The position numbers were made by a program, and so were the translations under genes. Shown one piece after another: positions 43,586 to 52,912 of a stretch of 64,000 nucleotides of DNA; position 1 is the first letter of the stretch; every line of letters begins with the position of its first letter. Below the pieces are notes generated by a model that did not search any database, was not told where the DNA came from, and saw only the letters and a list, made by a program, of their open reading frames with translations. The DNA comes from Methylobacillus caricis (GTDB lineage: Bacteria > Pseudomonadota > Gammaproteobacteria > Burkholderiales > Methylophilaceae). The stretch covers positions 124,001-188,000 of the forward strand of contig NZ_JAJAVD010000003.1 of assembly GCF_020532705.1 (NCBI RefSeq), written 5' to 3'.

Positions 43586-45016
43586 ATGATGAAACTGTTT
43601 TACCCGATTGTATTTCTTGCATTATTCGCCCCATGGGTATTGGCGGATGGTTTGCCCGAGCTTGGCGATTATTCTGCTACCGTGCTCTCCCCGCTCGATG
43701 AGCAGCGGATTGCCGATGAAATCATGCGCGACGTCTATGCCAGCAGCCAGGTGCTGGAAGACCCCGAGATCAACGACTATATAGACAGCCTGGGCCACCG
43801 GCTTGCCGCCAGCAGTCCCGATAAATACCAGCGCTTCAATTTTTTTGTGGTCAAGGATAATTCAATCAATGCCTTTGCCATGCCAGGCGGTGTGATTGGC
43901 GTGCATACCGGCTTATTAACGGCTGCCAATAACGAATCCGAGGTAGCCGGGGTGCTGGGCCATGAAATAGGCCACGTGGTACAGCGCCATCTCGCACGTA
44001 TGCTGGCCAAGCAGAAAAATGATTCCGTCATCAGCATGGCGACGATGGCCTTGGCTCTGCTGGCCGCACGCAGCAATCCGCAATTGACCGGTGGAGCCTT
44101 GACAGCGGCAACCGCCAATTCCATCCAGAAGCAAATTGACTATACGCGTGAACATGAACGTGAGGCAGACCGCGTAGGTCTGCAGATTCTGGACAGTGCA
44201 GGGTTTGATACACGCGGCATGCCATCTTTTTTTGAAACCTTGCAAAAGGGCACCCGTTTTTCCGAAGGAAGTGCTCCGGCTTTCCTGCGTACCCACCCCT
44301 TGACCAGTGAGCGTATTGCCGATGTACGCAACCGGGTAGAGCAGACCGCCTATCGCCAGGTCAAGGAAAGCCCGGAGTTCCAGTTCGTCAAGGTCAAGTT
44401 ATTGTCCAATATCGGTACCGCAGACTCAGTCATCAATATCTTTCGCAATAACTTGCAGGAGAAAAGTTATACCAGTGAAGCTGCACAGCATTATGGCCTT
44501 GCACTAGCCATGTTGCGCAAGCGTGACCTGTCGGGCGCCAGTAAGGAAATAGAGTGGCTGCGTAAAAATGCGCTGCCCAATGCCATGATAGAAACCGTGG
44601 CGACCAATATTGCTGTAACAGGCAAGAGTCCTACCGAGGCTGAAAAGGAGTATCTGGATGCGTTGAGCAAATACCCTGACCATAGAGCCTTGATTTACGG
44701 TTATGCTGAGCTCCTGCTGGCCACCCGCCAGGCGGACAAGTTGCTCAAGTTGGTTGGCGACAAACAGGGACAATATCCGGATGACCCTTATTTTTACGAG
44801 TTGAAATCCAGGGTCTATACCATGCAGGGCAAAACCATGCTGCGGCACCAGGCGCAGGGCGAGGCTTATGCGCGCCGCTACAACTTGCGTGCAGCGGTAG
44901 AGCAGATGGACCTTGCGTCCAAGGCGACCGATGGAGACTTCTACGAGCAATCCATCGTCGAAGCGCGCCTTAACCAGTTGCGCCAGCAGCTTGATGACAA
45001 AAAGCGCGATAAGTGA
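43586..45016 (+). CDS. bepA: Periplasmic M48 metalloprotease with TPRs (BepA-like)
   Basis: 476 aa from the ATG at 43586. Signal peptide (LFYPIVFLALFAPWVLADG), M48 domain with HEIGH (VLGHEIGHVVQRHLARM) and REHEREADRVGLQIL, then a helical TPR region (about 300-470). BepA acts as chaperone/protease for outer-membrane proteins such as LptD. Followed after 25 nt by soxY. Confidence 0.92.
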   Translation: MMKLFYPIVFLALFAPWVLADGLPELGDYSATVLSPLDEQRIADEIMRDVYASSQVLEDPEINDYIDSLGHRLAASSPDKYQRFNFFVVKDNSINAFAMPGGVIGVHTGLLTAANNESEVAGVLGHEIGHVVQRHLARMLAKQKNDSVISMATMALALLAARSNPQLTGGALTAATANSIQKQIDYTREHEREADRVGLQILDSAGFDTRGMPSFFETLQKGTRFSEGSAPAFLRTHPLTSERIADVRNRVEQTAYRQVKESPEFQFVKVKLLSNIGTADSVINIFRNNLQEKSYTSEAAQHYGLALAMLRKRDLSGASKEIEWLRKNALPNAMIETVATNIAVTGKSPTEAEKEYLDALSKYPDHRALIYGYAELLLATRQADKLLKLVGDKQGQYPDDPYFYELKSRVYTMQGKTMLRHQAQGEAYARRYNLRAAVEQMDLASKATDGDFYEQSIVEARLNQLRQQLDDKKRDK

Positions 45017-45041
45017 CACAACAAATGATAAGGAAGTTGTC

Positions 45042-45476
45042 ATGACGGGACGGCGCTCCATCTTGCAAATGTTGCTGGCAAGCTTGCTGCTGCCCTTGAA
45101 AGCGCTGGCGGCAGCCTGGAATAGACCTGCCTTTGAAGCCAGCACCATTGATGGCGCCAAGCAAGTGCTGGATATGCGCGCAGAGGAAAATAGTGCACAG
45201 ATCGAGATTGTGGCGCCTGACTTCGCTGAAAATGGGGCGGTAGTCCAAATAGAGGTCATGAGCCGGATTGCCGGAACTGAAGCAATTGCCATTTTTGCAG
45301 AGAGGAACCCCGTACCCCTGGTGGCAAACTTCACTTTCAGCCATGGGGCACAACCTTATGTGATTACCCGTATCAAGATGGCTGAAAGTCAAAGCCTGCA
45401 AGTAGTGGTCAAGGCGGGCGGGCGTTATTACCAGGCCAACCGTGATGTGGCGGTGTCGGAAGGCGGGTGCGGTTGA
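45042..45476 (+). CDS. soxY: Thiosulfate oxidation carrier protein SoxY
   Basis: 144 aa. Tat-like signal (TGRRSILQMLLASLLLPLKALA) and the essential C-terminal GGCG that carries the covalently bound sulfur intermediate. Full length by family standard. Overlaps soxZ by one base (TGATG). Confidence 0.93.
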   Translation: MTGRRSILQMLLASLLLPLKALAAAWNRPAFEASTIDGAKQVLDMRAEENSAQIEIVAPDFAENGAVVQIEVMSRIAGTEAIAIFAERNPVPLVANFTFSHGAQPYVITRIKMAESQSLQVVVKAGGRYYQANRDVAVSEGGCG

Positions 45477-45787
45477 TGGCAACAGGAATCAAGATGCGCG
45501 TGCGCTTGCAGTCCGGCGTAGCTGAGGTCAGGGTTTTGATCAGCCATCCGATGGAAACTGGTCGGCGTGAGGATGATGCTGGCAAGTTAGTGCCAGCACA
45601 TTTCATTCAGGTGCTGACAGCAACACTCAATCAGAAGCCAGTGTTAGAGGCGCAATGGGGGACTGGGATCGCGCGGGACCCTTATTTGGTTTTCTACGTC
45701 GCAGATGCCAGGATTGGCGATACGATCGGAATCGAGTGGCATGACAATAAGGGTGAAAGCGGCCGTCACTCAATTGTGGTGGCATAA
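45476..45787 (+). CDS. soxZ: Thiosulfate oxidation carrier complex protein SoxZ
   Basis: 103 aa from ATG 45476. Immunoglobulin-like SoxZ fold with VRVLISHPMETGRREDDAGKLVPAHFI and DPYLVFYVADARIGDTIGIEWHDNKGESGRH. Partner of SoxY. No soxA, soxB, soxC, soxD or soxX is in the window, so this is an isolated carrier pair. Confidence 0.94.
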   Translation: MATGIKMRVRLQSGVAEVRVLISHPMETGRREDDAGKLVPAHFIQVLTATLNQKPVLEAQWGTGIARDPYLVFYVADARIGDTIGIEWHDNKGESGRHSIVVA

Positions 45788-45805
45788 CGCCACCACAATC
45801 TGGCC

Positions 45806-46879
45806 TCAAGGAGTAATGGCGACCTTCATCACGCCATCGCGTTGATTTGCAAACAGTTCATAGGCCTGCTCTATATCATCCAACTTGAAGCGGTGCGTAA
45901 CCAATGAGCGCAGATCAGCACGGCCAGAAGCTACCGTGTCCATGAGCCTGCGCATTCTCTCCTTTCCGCCCGGGCAGAGGGTGGAGACTATGGTGAAGTC
46001 TCCTAGCCCTGCGCCAAAAGCGTCTAGTGGCAGCCGCAAATCACTGGAATACACCCCCAGGCTGGAAACCGTACCGCCAGGCCGTAATACGCGCAGTGAA
46101 GATTCAAAAGTCTGTTGCGTTCCCAATGCTTCAATTGCCACATCCGCGCCGCGGCCATCGGTGAGGCGCATGATTTCCTGTATTGGGTCGTGGGTCTTGA
46201 AGTTGATGACGTGATCCGCGCCCAAGGAGCGGGCAATGGTCAGCCTTTCAGGAATGGCATCCACGCCGATAATTGTGCTTGCGCCCATGAGCCTTGCACC
46301 AGCAACCGCCGACAGGCCTATCGGGCCCAGGGCGAATACCACGACTGTATCGCCTATCTTGATATTGCCGCGTTCAGCGCCGGAAAACCCGGTGGACATG
46401 ATATCGGGACACATCAGCACCTGTTCATCGGTCAGGTGGTCCGGGATGGCGCTCAAGTTGGCCATGGCATCCGGCACGCGCAGATATTCCGCCTGGCATC
46501 CGTCTATGGTGTTGCCGAATTTCCAGCCGCCAGCCACCTTGAAACCGTGTTTGCTGTCTGGCCCATCCTGTGCGCCACTGCCACACAGGCAGGCATTTGA
46601 ATACCCGCTTGGTGTAATGGCACCTGCTATGACTCGTTGACCTTCTGTAAACCCGGTAACGGCTGATCCCAGTTTTTCTATGATACCCACGGGCTCATGC
46701 CCGACTGTCAGGCCCCGCGCCACTGGATATTCGCCCTTGAGTATATGGACATCGGTCCCGCAAATCGTGGTCGTAGTGATACGAATGAGGGCGTCAAGCG
46801 GGCCTATTACCGGGATAGGTTTTTCCTCAAGCATAATCCGTCCAGGTTCTATGAACACTGCTGCTTTCATCTTGGCCAT
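45806..46879 (-). CDS. Zinc-dependent alcohol dehydrogenase (medium-chain)
   Basis: 357 aa. Catalytic zinc ligands in TICGTDVHILKG and GHEPVGIIEKLG, and NAD-binding VVFALGPIGLSAVAGARLMGA. The four-Cys structural zinc loop appears absent. Similar to broad alcohol/threonine-dehydrogenase-like enzymes; substrate unknown. Convergent with soxZ (18 nt). Confidence 0.85.
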   Translation of the reverse strand: MAKMKAAVFIEPGRIMLEEKPIPVIGPLDALIRITTTTICGTDVHILKGEYPVARGLTVGHEPVGIIEKLGSAVTGFTEGQRVIAGAITPSGYSNACLCGSGAQDGPDSKHGFKVAGGWKFGNTIDGCQAEYLRVPDAMANLSAIPDHLTDEQVLMCPDIMSTGFSGAERGNIKIGDTVVVFALGPIGLSAVAGARLMGASTIIGVDAIPERLTIARSLGADHVINFKTHDPIQEIMRLTDGRGADVAIEALGTQQTFESSLRVLRPGGTVSSLGVYSSDLRLPLDAFGAGLGDFTIVSTLCPGGKERMRRLMDTVASGRADLRSLVTHRFKLDDIEQAYELFANQRDGVMKVAITP

Positions 46880-46959
46880 GAAATACTCCTTTTTTAATAA
46901 GGGTTATTGGGTCATGGTAACAAAAATCCATGCGGGGGATGACTTTTAATGCTGATGTC

Positions 46960-47940
46960 TTATGGCCTATGTAGGTGGGTCAATAGTGTTTTTTCATTGA
47001 CAAAGGTGATGTCGTACATACTACTCAAGCCTTGTGCATGCTCATCAGGCAGGTCTGCAACACAGAGAATGAACTGGGATTTCTGCAGTCCCAGGCTTTT
47101 TTTGAGCAGGCGGTATTTTTCTATGGAAGATTTGTATTCGCCGGTTTTGCACTCAATACAGACTGGCGTTTTATTGTCTATGAGCAGGAATACATCCAGC
47201 TCGTGCATATCCGCATTGGGCAATGTCACCACCATATTGCGTGCGCATGAAAATGGCAGGTTGCGTTGCTGGGCATACTCTAGCGCCTGCATCATGGCGA
47301 ACCACTCCAGCCATATGCCATTGAAAAACTGACGGATGACCGGTGTCGGTTGCAGGATCAGGCGCACGGTTTTCTCGGTTTTCTGCTGGACCAGCCTCTG
47401 GATAAAGGCATAGTCATAAAGCCGTTTGCAGAAGCTGGTCAGCAGGCTGATTTCCTCAGGTTTTCGGTTTGCGAGATTGATAGTGGTGCCGTTGTAATTC
47501 TCTTTGTAGGCATGGCATATCTGGCCGAGGATGGGTTTAAGGCTGGCGTAGTGCTGACCGATTTCCATGGCTATCTCATCGAAGAAACCAGTGGTATCTA
47601 CCGCTTTGGGATTGATCTCGGCATGGATGTTTTTCTGCTTGAACCATCGGAGTATTGGTTGGTGCTGAGCAGGGCTGGATAACATTTCCGTATTGCTGAA
47701 ACCTGTAGTAGTCGCGATATGCGGGGTTTCTGCTGTTGAATCGTCTTCTGCGAGTTCGCTTTGCATGCGTTTGTGTGAGACCTGCAGTGCAAAATATTTT
47801 TCCAGCAGTTTTGAGACAAAGAATGGCGTATCCCACACCTTGTTCTGGTGCTGGCACTTGGGGCATGGAACATCCTGGCCTATGAAGCTCGGCTCAAGCT
47901 CCCTGATGAAGTTGCAATGGCTACAGCGGGAAATGGCCAT
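46960..47940 (-). CDS. Zinc-ribbon protein with C-terminal PD-(D/E)XK nuclease-like domain
   Basis: 326 aa. N-terminal zinc ribbon with C6/C9/C26/C29 (CSHC...CPKC). The C-terminal part (residues about 205-326) has ELDVFLLIDNKTPVCIECKTG, where D249, E263 and K265 fit a PD-(D/E)XK nuclease, as in the DUF1887/Can2-Card1 nuclease domain, without the CARF sensor. Starts 12 nt after hda, so the two are co-transcribed. The function is unknown; a nucleic-acid-cutting or repair role is inferred. Confidence 0.65.
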   Translation of the reverse strand: MAISRCSHCNFIRELEPSFIGQDVPCPKCQHQNKVWDTPFFVSKLLEKYFALQVSHKRMQSELAEDDSTAETPHIATTTGFSNTEMLSSPAQHQPILRWFKQKNIHAEINPKAVDTTGFFDEIAMEIGQHYASLKPILGQICHAYKENYNGTTINLANRKPEEISLLTSFCKRLYDYAFIQRLVQQKTEKTVRLILQPTPVIRQFFNGIWLEWFAMMQALEYAQQRNLPFSCARNMVVTLPNADMHELDVFLLIDNKTPVCIECKTGEYKSSIEKYRLLKKSLGLQKSQFILCVADLPDEHAQGLSSMYDITFVNEKTLLTHLHRP

Positions 47941-47952
47941 GGTTATCCTTGA

Positions 47953-48573
47953 TCAGCCAGGGGATAGTTGCAGCAGTTGTTTGAGCAAAGGCAGGGTGAC
48001 CGCCCGTTTGTCAGTAAGTGACCACTCATCTAGAGCATCAATGGTAGCAATCAGGTTGGGCATGTCGCGGCGCAAATGGCGCAGGCAATAATCCAGGACT
48101 TCATCGGGCAGTTTCATGCCACGGGCCTGGGCATGGATTTTCAGTGCCTGGGCTTTTTCTTCATCACTGAGGGGATGCAACTGATAAGCGAGTCCCCATG
48201 CCAGGCGGGTGGCAAGATCATCTCGCAGACCCATTTGCCCCGGCGCAGCCTGGCCACTAGCAACCAAGCTGCCACCAGACTCGCGCAGTTGATTGTAGAT
48301 ATCAAATAAGGATATTTGCTCTTCGTCCGACAACAAATGCACGTCATCCACGCAGATCATATTGAGGCCGTGTTGGCCGGCCAATGCATTGCAAGCGGTG
48401 ATCAGGTGGCTTTTTCCACAGCCGCTGGCACCCCAAAGATAGATGAACCTGGCATTGCCATCCTGCTGGATGGTGCTCTTGAGTTGGAACAATGCTTCTG
48501 CATTGCGGCCAACAACAAAATTCTCCAGGGTCGGAGAGGCGGGTGGCTGGATATCGAGTAATAATTGTTTCAA
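47953..48573 (-). CDS. hda: DnaA regulatory inactivator Hda
   Basis: 206 aa. DnaA-like AAA+ domain with Walker A GASGCGKSHLI and Walker B ICVDDVHLL; N-terminal QLLLDI clamp-binding-like motif. Promotes hydrolysis of DnaA-ATP with the sliding clamp. Divergent from purM, a common betaproteobacterial arrangement. Confidence 0.93.
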   Translation of the reverse strand: MKQLLLDIQPPASPTLENFVVGRNAEALFQLKSTIQQDGNARFIYLWGASGCGKSHLITACNALAGQHGLNMICVDDVHLLSDEEQISLFDIYNQLRESGGSLVASGQAAPGQMGLRDDLATRLAWGLAYQLHPLSDEEKAQALKIHAQARGMKLPDEVLDYCLRHLRRDMPNLIATIDALDEWSLTDKRAVTLPLLKQLLQLSPG

Positions 48574-48737
48574 AGTGGATCACTTGCGGGCTGATTGGTA
48601 GTTTGCATGAAGGCGCCGGGGCTTACGTTGCATTGATTCCTTCATGTTGATACGGTCTTTTTGTCGATTACCGGGCCATTTAAGGTAAAATTATGCCCTA
48701 ATTTTCTAATTTATCTTGTGGAAAGCGAGAACTCAAC

Positions 48738-49778
48738 TTGAATTCTGAAAAAACCTCGATTAGCTATCGCGACGCCGGTGTGGATATTGAGGCCGGGGAC
48801 GCCCTGGTTGAGCAGATCAAGCCATTCGCAAAACGTACCATGCGCCCTGAGGTCCTGGGCGGTATCGGGGGCTTCGGCTCCCTGTTCGAGGTGCCGAAAA
48901 AATTCAAGAATCCAGTGCTGGTATCCGGTACCGATGGTGTCGGTACCAAGCTCAAGCTGGCCTTCCAGTTGAATAAGCATGATACCGTCGGTATCGATCT
49001 GGTTGCCATGAGCGTCAATGATATCTTAGTGCAGGGTGCAGAACCGTTGTTTTTCCTTGATTACTTTGCCTGTGGCAAGCTGGAGGTTGGCGTTGCTGCG
49101 CAGGTGATCAAGGGCATTGCTGCTGGATGTGAGCAATCAGGTTGTGCCTTGGTCGGCGGTGAAACGGCTGAAATGCCGGGCATGTATCCTGCAGGCGAAT
49201 ACGACCTGGCAGGTTTTGTGGTAGGCGCTGCGGACAAGGAAGCGCTGATTGACGGGACGACCATTGCCGAGGGCGACGTGGTGTTGGGCCTGGCGTCCAG
49301 TGGCGCTCATTCCAATGGCTATTCGCTGATCCGCAAGCTGATCGACCTGTCCGGCGTGGACCTGGATAGTGATTTTTATGGCAGGCCGTTCCGTGATGTG
49401 GTGATGGAGCCAACCCGTATCTATGTCAAGCCGCTGCTCAAGCTGCTGGCGTCAGTCAAGGTCAAGGGCATGGCGCACATCACTGGCGGTGGCATCACGG
49501 AGAACGTACCCCGTGTATTGCCGGAGGGCCTGACCGCTGAAGTCCGCCAAGGCAGCTGGACCATGCCGCCGCTGTTCTCCTGGTTGCAGGAACAGGGCAA
49601 TGTGACAGACCAGGAAATGTACCGGACTTTCAATTGCGGCATAGGCATGGTGGTGATTGTGTCCAGAGCCGATGCAGAGTCTGCCAGGCAACTGCTGGCC
49701 GCAGAAGGCGAGCAGGTATGGGAAATTGGCCATATCCGTCAACAGCAGGCTGGTGAGGCACCAACGATAGTTGTCTGA
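48738..49778 (+). CDS. purM: Phosphoribosylformylglycinamidine cyclo-ligase (AIR synthase)
   Basis: 346 aa with a TTG start at 48738; no other start gives the conserved N-terminus ([21 protein letters not shown]). Glycine-rich [39 protein letters not shown] and [11 protein letters not shown] define PurM. Catalyses step five of purine synthesis. A 14 bp hairpin follows the stop. Confidence 0.95.
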   Translation: MNSEKTSISYRDAGVDIEAGDALVEQIKPFAKRTMRPEVLGGIGGFGSLFEVPKKFKNPVLVSGTDGVGTKLKLAFQLNKHDTVGIDLVAMSVNDILVQGAEPLFFLDYFACGKLEVGVAAQVIKGIAAGCEQSGCALVGGETAEMPGMYPAGEYDLAGFVVGAADKEALIDGTTIAEGDVVLGLASSGAHSNGYSLIRKLIDLSGVDLDSDFYGRPFRDVVMEPTRIYVKPLLKLLASVKVKGMAHITGGGITENVPRVLPEGLTAEVRQGSWTMPPLFSWLQEQGNVTDQEMYRTFNCGIGMVVIVSRADAESARQLLAAEGEQVWEIGHIRQQQAGEAPTIVV

Positions 49779-49785
49779 AGAACTT

Positions 49786-49818
49786 GCGCGTCATTCAGTT
49801 GCCAACTGGATGACGCGC
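49786..49818 (+). terminator. Strong hairpin after purM
   Basis: GCGCGTCAT + T + CAGT (49786-49799) pairs with ACTG + G + ATGACGCGC (49805-49818) around TGCCA, a 14 bp stem with one T-G pair. No T-tract follows, so termination may need Rho or the hairpin may protect the mRNA end. Confidence 0.5.
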
Positions 49819-49858
49819 TTGCACGTTAATGTGCTATCAATATTCTTCAGGAGGTCTT

Positions 49859-50560
49859 ATGTCACAAGCAATAGTCCGTATTATCAGTATTGCCATGCTA
49901 CTCTTGAGCGGCCTGGCGACTGCTGCACCGAAACAGGTGACTTTGGTGTACGAAGCCACCCGGAACGGTCAGGCATTTGCTACCGTCAACGAGACTTATC
50001 GGCAAGAGGGCAATCGTTACCGGATTGAGAGTGTGACCAAGGGCGTAGGTGTGTATGCCCTGTTTGGCGAGCGCCGGTTGACGAGCGAAGGGGAAGTGAC
50101 TGCCAACGGCCTTAAGCCCGGCCACTTCGAATTGCATCAGGGCGACAACGAAAAGCGTTCGCTTTATACCGATTTTGACTGGGCCGCCAATCAGCTCAAT
50201 ATGAAAGTCAAAGGCAAGCTGAATACAGTGCCGCTGGAAGCAGGTGCCCAGGATTTGAGCAGCTTTGTCTACCAGTTTATGTTCAGCCCCCCTGCTGGCA
50301 CTGAGCTGACCATGCCGGTGACGACTGGCAAAAAGTTGCGCCAATATCATTACAATATCGTGGCCAAGAATGAGGTACTGGAATTACCGGCTGGCAAGTT
50401 CAAGGTGATACATTTGGTTGATGCCGACAAGGATGCTGCAGAGGATGGCAAGGAGTTCTGGTTGAGCGCAGACCATCATTTCCTGCCAGTCAAGCTGATG
50501 ATGCTGGATGAAAAGGGCTACAAGATAGAGCAGGTGCTCACCAACATCAATATTGAGTAG
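49859..50560 (+). CDS. DUF3108 domain protein
   Basis: 233 aa from the ATG at 49859, which has a strong CAGGAGG ribosome-binding site. Signal peptide (RIISIAMLLLSGLATA) then one DUF3108 domain with DLSSFVYQFMFSPP and FWLSADHHFLPVKLMM. Exported; function unknown. The next gene is a paralogue. Confidence 0.85.
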   Translation: MSQAIVRIISIAMLLLSGLATAAPKQVTLVYEATRNGQAFATVNETYRQEGNRYRIESVTKGVGVYALFGERRLTSEGEVTANGLKPGHFELHQGDNEKRSLYTDFDWAANQLNMKVKGKLNTVPLEAGAQDLSSFVYQFMFSPPAGTELTMPVTTGKKLRQYHYNIVAKNEVLELPAGKFKVIHLVDADKDAAEDGKEFWLSADHHFLPVKLMMLDEKGYKIEQVLTNINIE

Positions 50561-50596
50561 CGCGTTGTTGAGCCGCCTTCCCGGAGCAGAATCAAT

Positions 50597-51646
50597 ATGA
50601 GCCGCCTGTCTTATGGGGGCTTTGCGCTTGCATTGCTGTTGTCACTGCTGGTCCATCTACTGTTTTTCAGTGGTGAGTACTGGGAGCTGCCAAGTCTGGA
50701 TTCATCTAGGCACCAAGCAGGGCAGCAGGTGGTTCATCTGGAAGCGCTTGCTCCGCCCAAACCGGTCACCAGTACAAAACAAGTGAATAAGCCCAGGCCA
50801 GCACCAAGGCCCAAGCCGGAGTCGGCATCTGTACCAATAGCCCCTGTGATGCCGGTTGAGGTGCCAGTGCCTGGTGGTGCAGAACCTGATGATGCGGAGG
50901 TGCCTGCCAACGATCAGCAGGGAGAGCATGAAGAGCCTGTTGCTATGGCAGAGGATAATGCTTCAGAAGAAGTCGGCATGGTTCATGATGTTCCCGCTTT
51001 CAGCTATGTGGATACCGAGTTTGAGGTATTGCGCGGCATTAATGGCAACAAGGTCGGAGTAACCCATATCAGCTACAAGCTGCTGGATGGCAACCGTTAT
51101 GTATTGACTAGTACAACCGAGCCCAAGGGTCTTGCATCCCTGGTTGTGTCGGGGAAACTGCTGCAGCTCAGTGAAGGGCGAGTGACAGAGCAAGGCCTGC
51201 AACCAGACCATTTTTCCTATCAATTTGGCAAGAGCGCCAGTAAGCTGCAAGAAGCCAAGTTTGATTGGGAAAATGCCAAACTGAGCCTGACAACCTCCAA
51301 AAGTGTGAAAACAGTAGAGCTACCGCCTGATACTCAAGACTTGTTGAGTTTTATGTATCAGTTTGTGTTTGTACCTCCACTGGAGCAATTGCAGCTGAAC
51401 GTTACCAATGGCAAGAAGCTGAGTGTATATGTTTATGGTTTCGAGGGTGAAGAAACGCTGAATACCGAGGCCGGCATGATCAACACCTTGCACTTGGTGA
51501 AGACCAGCCAGGAAGGTAGCGAGAAGACAGAATTATGGCTGGCGGTGGATTATCACTATCTGCCGGTCAAAATGCGCAAAACAGAAGAGGATGGCAGCGT
51601 AATTGAACAGTTGGCCGTCCGTATATCGACCGATTTACTGAAATGA
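50597..51646 (+). CDS. DUF3108 domain protein with TonB-like N-terminal half
   Basis: 349 aa. An N-terminal membrane anchor (FALALLLSLLVHLLFFSG) and a Pro/Lys/Glu-rich linker (residues about 45-110) resemble TonB-type spanning proteins, followed by a DUF3108 domain parallel to that of the preceding gene (DLLSFMYQFVFVPP, LWLAVDYHYLPVKM). Likely anchored in the inner membrane, reaching through the periplasm. Function unknown. Confidence 0.82.
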   Translation: MSRLSYGGFALALLLSLLVHLLFFSGEYWELPSLDSSRHQAGQQVVHLEALAPPKPVTSTKQVNKPRPAPRPKPESASVPIAPVMPVEVPVPGGAEPDDAEVPANDQQGEHEEPVAMAEDNASEEVGMVHDVPAFSYVDTEFEVLRGINGNKVGVTHISYKLLDGNRYVLTSTTEPKGLASLVVSGKLLQLSEGRVTEQGLQPDHFSYQFGKSASKLQEAKFDWENAKLSLTTSKSVKTVELPPDTQDLLSFMYQFVFVPPLEQLQLNVTNGKKLSVYVYGFEGEETLNTEAGMINTLHLVKTSQEGSEKTELWLAVDYHYLPVKMRKTEEDGSVIEQLAVRISTDLLK

Positions 51647-51650
51647 GTGT

Positions 51651-52901
51651 ATGAATCAAAACCTGTTAAGAATGGCCGGCGTAGTATTGGCCGATGTGTT
51701 GGGAAGCAGCGGACCGGCAGATGCCAAGCTGGGCAGTTTTTTCCGTGAGCACCGTGACCTTGGCACCAAGGACCGTGCCTTTATTGCGGAATCTGTCTAT
51801 GGCGTGCTGCGCCGCAAGGCTTTTCTGGCCTATGTGGCGGAGAGCGAGGATCCCCGCCGTCTATTAGTGGCATGGATTGTGCGTGTGCAAGGCACCAGCC
51901 TGCGGGAGCTGGAAGAGGTACTGAACAAGCAGCAGAAGGAATGGGCGCAGGAAATCAAGGCCAAGTCGACGGATGGGATTACCCTGGCAATACAGGCGGA
52001 TATGCCGGACTGGCTGTGGGATAAGCTGCAGCAGCAATATGGCGAGGAGGATGCGCTGGCAATAGCACGCAGCATGCACAAGCCAGCCAGCCTGGATTTG
52101 CGGGTCAACCTGGTCAAGAGCAACCGCGATGAAGTGCTGGCACGTTTTGCCAGTGAAAAGACCGAGGTCGCAGTGACGCCATATTCACCCACCGGCATCC
52201 GCATGCCGCAGCGTATGTCGATCAACCGCCACCCGTTCTTTACTGACGGCAAGATCGAAGTGCAGGACGAGGGCAGCCAATTGCTGGCACAGCTGGTGGC
52301 GCCAAGACGTGGTGAAATGGTTGCTGATTTCTGTGCCGGCGCTGGCGGCAAGACGCTGGCGCTGGGCGCGCTTATGCGCAACACCGGCAGGCTTTATGCG
52401 TTTGACGTGTCGGAAAAGCGCCTGCATAACCTGGGACAGCGCCTCAAGCGCTCTGGCCTGTCCAATTTGCACAGCCAGCTGATCAGCAGCGAGCAGGACC
52501 CCAAGCTCAAGCGCCTCAATGGCAAGTTTGACCGGGTGCTGGTGGATGCGCCGTGTAGCGGCCTTGGCACTTTGCGCCGCAATCCGGACCTGAAATGGAA
52601 GCAAACCGGGCAGGATGTGGAGGAGCTGACGGCCAAGCAGGCGGCGATACTGGCGCGTGCGGCCAAGCTGGTGAAAGCTGGCGGCAAGCTGATTTATGCT
52701 ACATGCAGCTTGTTGCAGGAAGAGAATGAGCAACTGGCCGAGGCTTTCCTGGCTGCGCATCCGCAATTCAAGTTGCTGGATGCCAGCGAGATTCTCGCCC
52801 AGCAGCAGATTGAGCTCAATACTGGAAAATATCTGAAACTGCTGCCACATCTGCATCAGACCGATGGTTTTTTTGCGGCCGTTTTTGAACATGTCGCTTA
52901 A
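51651..52901 (+). CDS. RsmB/NOP-family RNA (cytosine-5) methyltransferase
   Basis: 416 aa. SAM motif VADFCAGAGGKTLALGAL, catalytic DAPCSGLGTLRRNPDLKW and the second cysteine in YATCSLLQEENEQL give the usual Cys-Cys mechanism of m5C RNA methylases. Which rRNA or tRNA position is modified is not evident. Begins 4 nt after the DUF3108 gene. Confidence 0.9.
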   Translation: MNQNLLRMAGVVLADVLGSSGPADAKLGSFFREHRDLGTKDRAFIAESVYGVLRRKAFLAYVAESEDPRRLLVAWIVRVQGTSLRELEEVLNKQQKEWAQEIKAKSTDGITLAIQADMPDWLWDKLQQQYGEEDALAIARSMHKPASLDLRVNLVKSNRDEVLARFASEKTEVAVTPYSPTGIRMPQRMSINRHPFFTDGKIEVQDEGSQLLAQLVAPRRGEMVADFCAGAGGKTLALGALMRNTGRLYAFDVSEKRLHNLGQRLKRSGLSNLHSQLISSEQDPKLKRLNGKFDRVLVDAPCSGLGTLRRNPDLKWKQTGQDVEELTAKQAAILARAAKLVKAGGKLIYATCSLLQEENEQLAEAFLAAHPQFKLLDASEILAQQQIELNTGKYLKLLPHLHQTDGFFAAVFEHVA

Positions 52902-52912
52902 GGAAAAGTAGA

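Noticed and set aside
48606-48646. Inverted CATGAAGG/CCTTCATG between hda and purM
   Set aside because: The 25-nt spacing and lack of further support make a real operator or hairpin uncertain.
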